A stretch of 64,000 nucleotides of DNA from Maccoyibacter intestinihominis (GTDB taxonomy: Bacteria > Bacillota > Clostridia > Lachnospirales > Lachnospiraceae). Of this stretch, positions 16,326 to 24,876 are shown in pieces. Each line of letters opens with the position of its first letter. The first letter of the stretch is position 1. The DNA is taken from positions 29,803-93,802 of the forward strand of contig NZ_JBBMEX010000012.1 of the NCBI RefSeq assembly GCF_040096355.1, given 5' to 3'. The translations under genes were made by a program, and so were the position numbers. The notes under the pieces are model-generated. The model saw only the letters and a list, made by a program, of their open reading frames with translations, had not been told where the DNA came from and did not search any database.

Positions 16326-16779
16326 TTATCTTTTTATCTCCCCCACCAGCTCATCTACCGTGGTACATGGACACATCTCTGATGGCTTTGTTTTACCTTC
16401 CCTGATACATTGCTCCAGCTTCTTTTCTGCTATCCGGATCGCATTTTCCTCATTACCAAATTTACAGAGTTTTCCATACATCTGACCATCAGCCTTAGAG
16501 TACTTCTGCCCTGTTTTATTTTCATACATCCGTCCAAATTCTGAGCAACATGTCCAGGAATTCTGAATTACCGGCATGGAACCAAAATATGCATACATCT
16601 ATATTTCAAAACACGGATTTGACCATCCCACCTGTATTCCTTCCCTCTCCGCTTTCGCAATAATCTCATCAAATCCCTGCACTTGGTCTCTGTCAAACAC
16701 AATCCACGGTATTCGGTACTCTAAATCGTTTGCTTTGCTCACGAGTCTTTCTATTACCAGTTCTGTCCTTTTTCGCCAT
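16326..16779 (-). pseudogene. rloB: rloB (AbiLii-like effector), degraded
   Basis: Gene start at 16779 with GGAGG, beginning MAKKDR as in RloB proteins, but then ~50 codons are missing and the frame jumps to ELVIERLVSKANDLEYRIPW and IVFDRDQVQGFDEII, a hallmark of the family. At 16599-16601 a TAG stands where family members have Trp in NPCFEIW-YAYFG; the remainder (MYAYFGSMPVIQNSW to the stop at 16326) is open. So there are two lesions: an internal deletion with frameshift and a nonsense change. RloB is the nuclease-like partner of the RloA ATPase in abortive-infection type phage defence. The pair is thus probably inactive. Confidence 0.8.
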
Positions 16780-16781
16780 AC

Positions 16782-18044
16782 TCAATCCTCCCTAAAAACA
16801 TCAATGCTCTTTAAGTTTGGAATTGCTCCATACTTTCCAAGCAAATAATTCTTCTCATAACTCTCATCTTTACGAATACGATAGCCATCCTCATCTACGA
16901 AATCAGCTAAAGAATACAATGCGGAAACCCCTCTTTTGTCCTTTTCTACAAACCAAATTTCATCACGACGCAACAACTGGTTAGATAGCTGCCATGTATC
17001 ATGGGTTGTAAATACAAGTTGTGCATGATTGGTATTGATTTCCGGGTTTAAAAATGTAAGCAAAAAATTTCTTACAAGCAACGGATGAAGACGAGCATTT
17101 AATTCATCAATAAAGAACACGCTTCCCTTCTCCAATACTTCCTGCAACTCCGGATATAATGCAAACATTTTCAATGTTCCGGCAGATTCCATGCCCAAAG
17201 GAATTTCTGCCATTCTATCCGAATCAATCATTTTGTGAAGCGCATTAATCTTGTAAGTATCCTCTTTTACCTCTCCATCACTGGGAATCTTTTCTATCTT
17301 AAAATCCTTAATATGCTCATCAAAAGATGCAAAGTACTCTACTACCTTCTGCTGGACATCTTTGCTTTCAACAAAGTCCTTTGGTAATCTGTGGGACATA
17401 AAAAAGTTTGTAAACGGATTACCAAAATCAGCAAATTCATTTGCCACAAACCAGTCTCTGATTGCTTTACACTTACTGATTTTCAGTTTCGCTCCTAAAG
17501 AAATAATAAGCACCTGTTTTTCAAGTGCGACTCGAATATTATCCCTGCTGTTCTTAGGAAAACCAGACAAGTCTAATTCTTCATCAGAAGTTCCACGATA
17601 GAACACAGTGCTATATTTTCTAGCAGTCTTCGCTTTAGAATTGAGCCATTCCTCTGTCACACCTTCTTTATTAATGCAAAAACCATAATTATATGTTCTC
17701 TCCGACTTATCCCCCGGAAAAATGAAATATACTTCAAAACCGGATTCTGCATTCGCTGATATGGAATCAAATAAAAACGGAGTAGGTCTGAATTCTTCAA
17801 ACTTTTCCTCTTCATCCCCATACTTAAAAGAATTAACAACATAATCCGACATATATTCAAAGGCATTATATATATTAGACTTTCCGCTGGCATTGGCTCC
17901 ATAAATGGCAGCAACCGGCAAAATCTTCTCACTACCAATAGCAACTACTCTATCTGAAAACTCTGTCATCTTCGCTGCTGACAAATCCAAAGTAGCTTCT
18001 TCTCTAAATGATTTAAAATTTTTAAAATTAAATTGGATTAACAT
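16782..18044 (-). CDS. rloA: RloA-like AAA15 family ATPase
   Basis: A ~420-residue ABC-type ATPase of the AAA15/RloA family (also AbiLi-like), the sensor or motor half of an anti-phage pair. FNFKNFKSFREEATLDLS is the typical start, IYGANASGKSNI the Walker A, SVFFIDELNARLHPLL the Walker B, and FTTHDTWQL the switch His. The start is set at 18044 by AAGGTGGC; longer frames lack a site. The gene is intact, only two bases before the start of the broken rloB. An ATPase without its partner nuclease is presumably silent or has other targets. Confidence 0.85.
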   Translation of the reverse strand: MLIQFNFKNFKSFREEATLDLSAAKMTEFSDRVVAIGSEKILPVAAIYGANASGKSNIYNAFEYMSDYVVNSFKYGDEEEKFEEFRPTPFLFDSISANAESGFEVYFIFPGDKSERTYNYGFCINKEGVTEEWLNSKAKTARKYSTVFYRGTSDEELDLSGFPKNSRDNIRVALEKQVLIISLGAKLKISKCKAIRDWFVANEFADFGNPFTNFFMSHRLPKDFVESKDVQQKVVEYFASFDEHIKDFKIEKIPSDGEVKEDTYKINALHKMIDSDRMAEIPLGMESAGTLKMFALYPELQEVLEKGSVFFIDELNARLHPLLVRNFLLTFLNPEINTNHAQLVFTTHDTWQLSNQLLRRDEIWFVEKDKRGVSALYSLADFVDEDGYRIRKDESYEKNYLLGKYGAIPNLKSIDVFRED

Positions 18045-18221
18045 GATTGCCACCTTACCTTCTTTTCTATATTCTAGTATATACACTTTTTATCTAAAAT
18101 CAATGTATAAATTCGATTTTTTCTCATTTCCATGTGCTTTTTGCATGAAAATTGTAAATCAACATTATCAGTAACCCTATTTTTGCATTAAAAAGCCGTC
18201 ATAAAATACCCCTAAAACAAA

Positions 18222-18328
18222 CACAAAAAGTCCCATAGACCAAGGTCTATGAGACTTTTCCATATCATATATTCTTTATTCTGCTGATTCGTTATGAATT
18301 CTGATTAGCAAACACCCTGAGCTAACAT
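18222..18328. repeat. Right copy of the gdhA 3'-end/terminator repeat
   Basis: The native copy, covering the gdhA terminator and the last eight codons. It matches the left copy at 5764-5871 over two blocks of 56 and 31 identical bases, in direct orientation. Confidence 0.85.
18225..18259 (-). terminator. gdhA terminator
   Basis: AAAAGTC-CATAGACC with GGTCTATG-A-GACTTTT, a strong hairpin ~50 bases after the gdhA stop on the minus strand. Confidence 0.85.
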
Positions 18329-19648
18329 CGCATCTGCAACTTTCTCAAATCCTGCAATGTTTGCACCTGCAACATAGTCACCTTCCATGTTGTAGCGTTT
18401 TGCAGCATCGTCTAAGTTGTGGAAGATATTTACCATGATGTTCTGTAATTTTGCATCTACTTCCTCGAAGGTCCAGCTTAATCTCTCGGAGTTCTGGCTC
18501 ATCTCTAATGCGGATGTTGCAACACCACCTGCATTTGCAGCTTTTCCAGGTGCAAAGAGTACGTTGTTCTTCTGTAAGTACTCGGTTGCCTCTAAGGTAG
18601 TAGGCATGTTTGCTCCTTCTGCTACTGCAATACATCCGTTTGCAACAAGCTGTTTTGCATCGTCTAATAATAACTCGTTCTGAGTTGCACATGGAAGAGC
18701 TACGTCACACTTGATGCTCCATACTCCACGTCCTTCATGATATTCTGCACTTGGTCTTGCTGCAGCGTACTCTGTTAAACGTGCACGTTTTACTTCTTTT
18801 ACTTCTTTTAATAATGCTACATCAATTCCTTCCGGATCATATACCCAACCGGTAGAATCAGATACGGTAACAACCTTAGCACCTAACTGCTGTGCTTTCT
18901 GTGTTGCATAAATTGCAACATTACCGGAACCGGAAACACATACGGTCTTGCCTTTGATGTCATGTCCGTTGCATTTTAACATCTCTTCTGTTAAATATAA
19001 CAGACCATATCCTGTAGCTTCTGTACGAGCTAAAGATCCGCCGTAGGATAATCCTTTTCCTGTTAATACACCTTCATAAAGACCTCTGATCTTTTTATAC
19101 TGTCCGAACATGTAACCGATCTCTCTGGCACCTGTTCCGATATCTCCTGCAGGAACATCTGTATCTGCTCCTATGTATTTGCAGAGTTCTGTCATAAAGC
19201 TCTGGCAGAATGCCATAACTTCACGGTCTGATTTTCCTTTTGGATCAAAGTCAGAACCACCTTTACCGCCTCCGATTGGAAGTCCTGTTAAAGAGTTCTT
19301 GAAAATCTGCTCAAATCCTAAGAATTTGATAATACCGATATTTACGGAAGGATGTAATCTGAGTCCTCCTTTGTATGGTCCAATAGAATTATTGAACTGT
19401 ACACGGTATCCTGTATTTACCTGAACCTGACCTTTGTCGTCTACCCAAGGTACTCTGAATTTAAACTGTCTGTCCGGCTCGCAAAGACGCTCTAATAAAG
19501 CTTCTCTTCTATATACTTCTTCGTTTGCATCAATGACCGGGCGTAAAGAATTTAATACTTCGGTTACTGCCTGAAGGAATTCCGGTTCAGACGCATTTTT
19601 TTCGCGTACTCTCTCAAGTACTTCATCAACATAGCTCATCGTTTTCAA
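18305..19648 (-). CDS. gdhA: NADP-type glutamate dehydrogenase
   Basis: Hexameric enzyme that reductively aminates 2-oxoglutarate to glutamate, a main ammonia-assimilation route. 447 residues, the normal length for the bacterial small-subunit class. LPIGGGKGGSDFDPKG carries the catalytic Lys, MTELCKYIGADTDVPAGDIG the substrate-binding and catalytic Asp region, and GKTVCVSGSGNVAIYA the nucleotide-binding loop; the Ser/Asp-Ser in TVSDSTG fits NADP preference. Likely monocistronic with its own terminator; the upstream 140 bases are very AT-rich and would contain the promoter. The 3' end and terminator are duplicated at 5.8 kb. Confidence 0.95.
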   Translation of the reverse strand: MKTMSYVDEVLERVREKNASEPEFLQAVTEVLNSLRPVIDANEEVYRREALLERLCEPDRQFKFRVPWVDDKGQVQVNTGYRVQFNNSIGPYKGGLRLHPSVNIGIIKFLGFEQIFKNSLTGLPIGGGKGGSDFDPKGKSDREVMAFCQSFMTELCKYIGADTDVPAGDIGTGAREIGYMFGQYKKIRGLYEGVLTGKGLSYGGSLARTEATGYGLLYLTEEMLKCNGHDIKGKTVCVSGSGNVAIYATQKAQQLGAKVVTVSDSTGWVYDPEGIDVALLKEVKEVKRARLTEYAAARPSAEYHEGRGVWSIKCDVALPCATQNELLLDDAKQLVANGCIAVAEGANMPTTLEATEYLQKNNVLFAPGKAANAGGVATSALEMSQNSERLSWTFEEVDAKLQNIMVNIFHNLDDAAKRYNMEGDYVAGANIAGFEKVADAMLAQGVC

Positions 19649-19790
19649 TCTCCTTTTTAATTAGTGTACATACTTCGTTAGGGTTATCCATAATCTTTAA
19701 TAACCGCCTCATCGTTTTTTATTTTATTATGATTTTTGCAATTTTGCAACATTTTTCCTGCATTTTTATTAATTTAATTGATAAAATTTT

Positions 19791-20135
19791 TTATATTTTA
19801 TTGACATAGCAGATATAACCACACTCTCTTAGGATTTTCAAATAGGAACTTAGACGCTCAAATGCAGGTTCTGCCCTATCCCCAAACCTTTCTCTCTCCA
19901 TACATGCCAGCTCATATACTGTTTTTTGCCCGTCCATTTCCTGCCATACATAGCTTCCCATCTGCTCTAATTCTATCATGGAGTAGCGTGGCTTTTTTAG
20001 TGTGATTTGCAAGATTCGATTCCAGAATCCTTCATTTTTTACGATAATCTCTACATTGCCGTGTTCATTTAACTGATAAGAATATCTGCTGTTTCTCTTT
20101 GGGATATAGTCAAGATAGTTCTCCTGCTTTCTCAT
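19791..20135 (-). CDS. PqqD-like small protein coupled to OPT transporter
   Basis: A 114-residue protein of the PqqD fold class, whose members bind leader peptides of ribosomally made peptides for radical SAM or other modifying enzymes. The matching part is YSMIELEQMGSYVWQEMDGQKTVYELACM, seen as LEQMGSYVW and MDGQKTVYEL, followed by a helical pair. Its ATG overlaps the stop of the upstream OPT transporter gene (ATGA), so translation is coupled. The transport neighbour rather than a modifying enzyme is unusual; a link to peptide uptake or processing is inference. No precursor peptide or radical SAM gene lies adjacent. Confidence 0.7.
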   Translation of the reverse strand: MRKQENYLDYIPKRNSRYSYQLNEHGNVEIIVKNEGFWNRILQITLKKPRYSMIELEQMGSYVWQEMDGQKTVYELACMERERFGDRAEPAFERLSSYLKILRECGYICYVNKI

Positions 20136-22045
20136 TTTTCTTTTCCTTTCTGGATGGATAATATCAATGTTCCGATCAATACCACAAACATGATCAGTGC
20201 TCCGATATTTCCAAAATTCATTCTGTCTCCGGCGGCTGCGAGCCATTCCCCTACGGTTCCGCCTCGTTTTGACGGAAGGACGGCAAATACGGCAAGCAGG
20301 ATTCCGATCAGTCCTTCCCCTGCAATTAAGCCGGATGAATACAGGATTCCGCTCTCGATCATCTGTTTTTGATTTTCTTCCTCTTCCCCTCTCTTTTTTT
20401 CAATCCAGAGTCTTACCAGACCACCGACTGCCATCGGTGTGCTAAGATGGATCGGAAGATAGAGACCGACTGCAAACGGAAGGACCGGTATCGTCAGTAT
20501 TTCTGCTGCAACTGCGAGTGCCACGCCTGCAAAAACCAGATTCCATGGAAGATTACCGCCCATGACACCTTCCACTACCATTTTCATTAAGGTCGCCTGC
20601 GGAGCCGGAAGTTCTGACGAGCCATATCCCCAGGCTGCATTGAGCAGATAGAGAATTCCTCCAATTGCCATCGAGGATACCACTACACTGATCAGCTCTC
20701 CGTACTGCTGTTTTTTCGGGGTTGCCCCAACGATATAACCGGTCTTTAAATCCTGTGAAGTATCGCCTGCCATTGCGGCAATGATACAGATGATCGTGCC
20801 GACTGCGATCGACGATACCATTCCCTCTGCACTTGCCCCACTGCTTTTATAAATTGCTGCGGTAATGATCAAAGTTGCAATTGCCATTCCCGATACCGGA
20901 TTATTCGAACTTCCTACTAACCCGACCATTCTTGAAGATACGGTTGCAAAAAAGAATCCTAAGACTACAATTAAAATTGCTCCCGGTAAATTGACCGGTA
21001 TCACAGGGATCAGCCACATCACGATCGCGGTAATTAAAATTCCCACAAGGACGACACGGATTGGGATATCCTGCGCTGTTCTAGATTCCTCTTCCATATT
21101 TTTTCCATAACCGCGGACTGCCTGTGCAAAAGTCCGTATGATCAGCGGCAATGCTTTGATCAGACTGAAAATACCTCCCGCCGCCACGGCTCCTGCACCG
21201 ATATAACGGATGTAATGTCTCCAGATGCCCCATGCTCCAAGTTCGCTGATCGGTACCGTAGCCGGATATAAAACAGCATCTCCTCCAAAAAGTGCGATCA
21301 CAGGCATAATGACAAACCACGCCGTTACTCCGCCGGCAAGCAGATAGGATGCCACACGCATTCCGCAGATATAGCCGACTCCTAACAGTGCCGGAAGCAC
21401 ATCTATACCGATTCCCGCTCCCTTATAACTTTTTACCTCAAAATCCACTTCACTTGGAAACACCCGCAGACCATCTGCGATAAATTTGTAAACAGCCGCT
21501 ATCCCAAGTCCTGCAAAAACCGTTCCTGCTTTGGCTCCACCTTTTTCTCCTGCCAACAATACTTCTGCACAGGCCGTTCCTTCCGGATATGGCAGTACGC
21601 CATGCTCCTGTACAATGAGTGCGGAGCGCAGCGGGATCATGAAAAATACTCCAAGCGCCCCTCCACAGATACAGATCAGTGCGATTTCTCCTAATCCGGG
21701 CATGGTACTTTTTCCTTCCGCTGCCCACATAAAAAGTACTGGCATGGTAAAGATAGCTCCTGCCGCAAGGGACTCTCCGGCTGAACCGATCGTCTGCACC
21801 ATATTATTTTCTAAAACGGAATCTTTCCTTAAGATAATGCGAATAACTCCCATTGAGATGACCGCTGCCGGGATCGATGCGGATACCGTCATTCCGACAC
21901 GCAGTCCGAGATATGCGTTTGCCCCTCCAAATAAAACCGCCAGTATGATGCCTAAGATCACACTGGTGGCGGTAAATTCCGATACCCTTTTTTCTGCAGG
22001 GATAAACGGCTTAAAGTTGTTCTGTTCATGATGTAAAGAGTCCAT
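20132..22045 (-). CDS. OPT-family oligopeptide transporter
   Basis: A 637-residue membrane protein with ~15 hydrophobic segments, the oligopeptide transporter family of prokaryotic type. Recognisable are NAYLGLRVGMTVSASIPAAV near the N-terminus, NMVQTIGSAGESLAAGAIFT, and the NPVSGMAIATL loop. Members import short peptides or metal-siderophore complexes using the proton gradient; the substrate is unknown. A PqqD-like gene is translationally coupled downstream. Upstream is a separate small membrane protein. Confidence 0.9.
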   Translation of the reverse strand: MDSLHHEQNNFKPFIPAEKRVSEFTATSVILGIILAVLFGGANAYLGLRVGMTVSASIPAAVISMGVIRIILRKDSVLENNMVQTIGSAGESLAAGAIFTMPVLFMWAAEGKSTMPGLGEIALICICGGALGVFFMIPLRSALIVQEHGVLPYPEGTACAEVLLAGEKGGAKAGTVFAGLGIAAVYKFIADGLRVFPSEVDFEVKSYKGAGIGIDVLPALLGVGYICGMRVASYLLAGGVTAWFVIMPVIALFGGDAVLYPATVPISELGAWGIWRHYIRYIGAGAVAAGGIFSLIKALPLIIRTFAQAVRGYGKNMEEESRTAQDIPIRVVLVGILITAIVMWLIPVIPVNLPGAILIVVLGFFFATVSSRMVGLVGSSNNPVSGMAIATLIITAAIYKSSGASAEGMVSSIAVGTIICIIAAMAGDTSQDLKTGYIVGATPKKQQYGELISVVVSSMAIGGILYLLNAAWGYGSSELPAPQATLMKMVVEGVMGGNLPWNLVFAGVALAVAAEILTIPVLPFAVGLYLPIHLSTPMAVGGLVRLWIEKKRGEEEENQKQMIESGILYSSGLIAGEGLIGILLAVFAVLPSKRGGTVGEWLAAAGDRMNFGNIGALIMFVVLIGTLILSIQKGKEK

Positions 22046-22127
22046 CTTCTGTTTCCTTTCACGAAATATTTTTCTTAGTATGTACAGAAAGATTTTCTCT
22101 TATTCTTAGATATTCTGATAGGATCTT

Positions 22128-22697
22128 TTACTCAAAATCACGATAATTCTTTGTCTCGCGCGAAATATAAAGTGTTGAGACAATATCGGAGATGCCACTG
22201 TATAACAATCCGATTCCGACAAAGCGAAGTAATGTCATTGCCGTTGAAAACGGATTAAAGATAATAACGCCTCCTAAGATCAGGTTTAAACAGGCGGTTG
22301 CTAATACCGTCGTCCATCTTCTGGCTTTCATTCTTGCTAAATCTACTGCCTGCTGCAGTTTGGAAAATCCACTGAACAGGATGACCACGCCTAAGATGAT
22401 CGGGATAATGGAAACGACAACTTCTGCCTTATAGTAGATCAGCAATCCTACGATCATCAGAAAGATTCCAAGCACCAGTCCGCTGCTGTATCTTCCACTT
22501 CCCGGCTCATAGCGGAAGTAGCCGATGACCTGTCCTATTCCCATAAAGAGCAGCATTGCCGCTGCGATATACGCAATCATTTTTGTGGTTGTAACAGGGA
22601 AAAACAGCAATACCAATCCTGCAACGATCAGAACTGCTCCCGATATCAGCATTCCACTTTTTATTTTTTGAAAAATGTTCATTTTCTTTTCCTCCAA
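22128..22697 (-). CDS. HdeD/DUF308-family membrane protein
   Basis: A 189-residue protein with six predicted membrane helices arranged in repeats, as in the HdeD/DUF308 family (LIVAGLVLLFFPVTTTKMIA and NLILGGVIIFNPFSTAMTLL are the two repeat starts). HdeD in enteric bacteria contributes to acid resistance at high cell density; in clostridia the role is unknown. Start preceded by GGAGGAAAAGAAA. The gene is followed by the OPT transporter with an 80-base gap, so co-transcription is possible. Confidence 0.8.
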   Translation of the reverse strand: MEEKKMNIFQKIKSGMLISGAVLIVAGLVLLFFPVTTTKMIAYIAAAMLLFMGIGQVIGYFRYEPGSGRYSSGLVLGIFLMIVGLLIYYKAEVVVSIIPIILGVVILFSGFSKLQQAVDLARMKARRWTTVLATACLNLILGGVIIFNPFSTAMTLLRFVGIGLLYSGISDIVSTLYISRETKNYRDFE

Positions 22698-22754
22698 GTG
22701 TTTTGTCTATGACTGTTATATCACAATTATTTCAATTATTCAATCGAAATGAAC

Positions 22755-23558
22755 TTAATCCCGTTTTCTCACATAAACCAACTGATTATGGCTGTCCTTT
22801 GCATTCTCCCGACGGATCTCAACATCCCGGAAGGACTCTAACAGATTGCTCAGTTTTGCATAGCCATAGTTACGGCAGTCAAAATCCGGATAGAGCTTTA
22901 AGACCATGTTTCCAAGTTCCCCTAAGAACATCCAGCCGCTCTCGTCTGAATTTTCTTTTAACAGTGAAAAGATTGCCGTTTTGATCTCTCTAAGATCGGT
23001 GATCGGAGAAATATCTGCCTCATTTTTTTCTTTCTCTATACTCTGCTCCGCAATGTTATTGTTCTCACGTTTATAATAACTTTTTCCAACATTTCTTCCT
23101 TTTTTCGGAATCTCTTCCACGCTGCGCATTAAGATATCCAGTGTCTTAAAACGGTCACATGCTTTGACAAACGGTGACGGTGTCTTGCTCTCGCCCATGC
23201 CGACCACATATTTTCCCGACTCTCTTAAACGCATTGCGAGTTTAGTAAAATCACTGTCTGATGAGACAATGACAAATCCATCTATTTCTCTTGTATACAG
23301 TATGTCCATTGCATCAATGATCATTGCCGAATCGGATGCATTTTTCCCGGTTGTATAGCTGTACTGCTGAATCGGTGTCAGTGAATTTTCCAACAGACAT
23401 TCTTTCCATGAATGTTTTCCAATCTCTGTCCAGTCCCCATAAATCCTACGGATGCTGACATCTCCTAAGGTCTTGGTTTCACGAAGAACCAAATCCATGT
23501 ATTTTGGCGATACATTATCCGCATCTATCAGCAGTGCATATTTTTTTTCTGTTTCCAT
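22755..23558 (-). CDS. NYN-domain ribonuclease with OST-HTH/LOTUS domain
   Basis: Predicted PIN-like RNase with an RNA-binding tail, 267 residues. The N-terminal NYN domain shows its acidic metal-binding residues in ALLIDADNVSP, SDSAMIIDAMDILY and GFVIVSSDSDFTKLAMRLRE. A basic linker of ~60 residues follows, then ~75 residues of OST-HTH/LOTUS type (AIFSLLKENSDESGWMFLGELG ... YPDFDCRNYGYAKLSNLLES, seen as the FxELG and NYGYxKLSxLL motifs). Such two-domain proteins are widespread in bacteria but their RNA targets are unknown. Start at 23558 chosen for GGAGGAACAG. Confidence 0.88.
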   Translation of the reverse strand: METEKKYALLIDADNVSPKYMDLVLRETKTLGDVSIRRIYGDWTEIGKHSWKECLLENSLTPIQQYSYTTGKNASDSAMIIDAMDILYTREIDGFVIVSSDSDFTKLAMRLRESGKYVVGMGESKTPSPFVKACDRFKTLDILMRSVEEIPKKGRNVGKSYYKRENNNIAEQSIEKEKNEADISPITDLREIKTAIFSLLKENSDESGWMFLGELGNMVLKLYPDFDCRNYGYAKLSNLLESFRDVEIRRENAKDSHNQLVYVRKRD

Positions 23559-23627
23559 TCTGTTCCTCCGAGATTTCATGATGTTCTTATTCTAGCACTT
23601 TGCGAAAACAGATTCAACGCATTTATT

Positions 23628-24785
23628 CTACGGATTGCAGTTCTTGCACGGCGAATATCCACTCTGTTCTAACTCTTCACGGCTCATCTGTACTTTTTGA
23701 AAATTTTCCTCTTTGATCTGTGATACGTTGCCGCAGGTCTCCCGGTGGAATTTTTTCGTATTGGTGTTCAGGACATAGGTTGTCTGCTCTGTGACATTGT
23801 CTGCATTTTCCCTGTCAGACTCTGTCTGTTCCCCGCTCTGCCAGGAATCCGTTGCCGAACAGTTCCAGGTGATGTTTTCTCCATCCGAACTTGCGATAAT
23901 GCTGCCCTGCTCATCGGTACGGAACACCTCTACTCCCATACTCCGCAGCCGGTTTAACACTTCTGCATGAGGATGTCCATAGCTGTTCCCCTCGCCACAG
24001 CTTATGACGGCATATTTTGGATGAACAGCATTTAAAAATTCCTGCGTGCTTGCCGAACGGCTTCCGTGATGTGCCACTTTGTACACATCTGCCGAGATAT
24101 CGATTCCATTCGTGAGCATTTCCGCTTCTGATGCTTCCTCGGCATCTCCGGTAAACAGAAATCTGTTTTTTCCATATTCTAAGAGGATTGCTACGGAATA
24201 GTCATTGGCATTGCCACCATAGGAATTGGAATTTGGTGCTATGATCGTAAATTTTGCTTCTCCAAGAGCATACTGTTCCCCTACCACCGGATAGGTGATC
24301 TTCATATTTTTATCGTGAATAACATCGACTAACTCCTGATAGGTTTTGGTGTCTTTTTCATAGTCGGGCATAATGACCGTGTCACAGTTGTACTTGTATA
24401 CGATCACATCCAGACCACCGATATGATCTGCATCCGGGTGTGTGCCTATGACATAATCTAAGGATTCCACGCCCTGTTTTTTCAAATATAATTGTACGGT
24501 GGTTCCTTTATTGTTGTTACCGCCATCGATCAGCATGGCATGGGAGCCACATTTTATCAAGGTTGCATCTCCCTGTCCAACATCTATGTAGTGGACTTCC
24601 AGCATCCCTTCCGGTTTTGACGTATCCGGTGCTTTTGCTGCTTTTTCCTCCTGCCCGGATTGTAATGTCTTTTCGGATGTGGTGTCCAACCGGTCTTTTC
24701 CCGAAGTGGATGTGTCCGGTTGTATAGTTGCGCATGCGGTCAGGCACATGCATAAGATGAGTAGTATGGATAAATATTTTTTCAT
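23628..24785 (-). CDS. Secreted ComEC-like MBL-fold lipoprotein
   Basis: A 385-residue lipoprotein: hydrophobic signal with lipobox LTAC, a low-complexity Ser/Thr/Lys linker, then an MBL-fold hydrolase. HYIDVGQGDATLIKCG opens the domain, THPDADHIGGLD is the metal site, FTGDAEEASE supplies an Asp and VAHHGSRSAST the last His. The C-terminal ~45 residues (YVLNTNTKKFHRETC ... PCKNC) form a Cys/His cluster common at the ends of clostridial surface proteins. Extracellular relatives of the ComEC hydrolase are probably phosphodiesterases or nucleases acting outside the cell; the substrate is unproven. Monocistronic. Confidence 0.85.
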   Translation of the reverse strand: MKKYLSILLILCMCLTACATIQPDTSTSGKDRLDTTSEKTLQSGQEEKAAKAPDTSKPEGMLEVHYIDVGQGDATLIKCGSHAMLIDGGNNNKGTTVQLYLKKQGVESLDYVIGTHPDADHIGGLDVIVYKYNCDTVIMPDYEKDTKTYQELVDVIHDKNMKITYPVVGEQYALGEAKFTIIAPNSNSYGGNANDYSVAILLEYGKNRFLFTGDAEEASEAEMLTNGIDISADVYKVAHHGSRSASTQEFLNAVHPKYAVISCGEGNSYGHPHAEVLNRLRSMGVEVFRTDEQGSIIASSDGENITWNCSATDSWQSGEQTESDRENADNVTEQTTYVLNTNTKKFHRETCGNVSQIKEENFQKVQMSREELEQSGYSPCKNCNP

Positions 24786-24829
24786 ACTATGATATTAGCA
24801 TAAATTTTTAAAAATGAAATACACTTTAC

Positions 24830-24862
24830 AAAAAAAGACAGCCTACGGCTGCCTTTTTTAAA
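24830..24862 (-). terminator. Terminator of the P-type ATPase operon
   Basis: GGCAGCC-gta-GGCTGTC followed by seven T on the minus strand, 15 bases past the ATPase stop codon. Confidence 0.85.
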
Positions 24863-24876
24863 AACATCAGATATCC

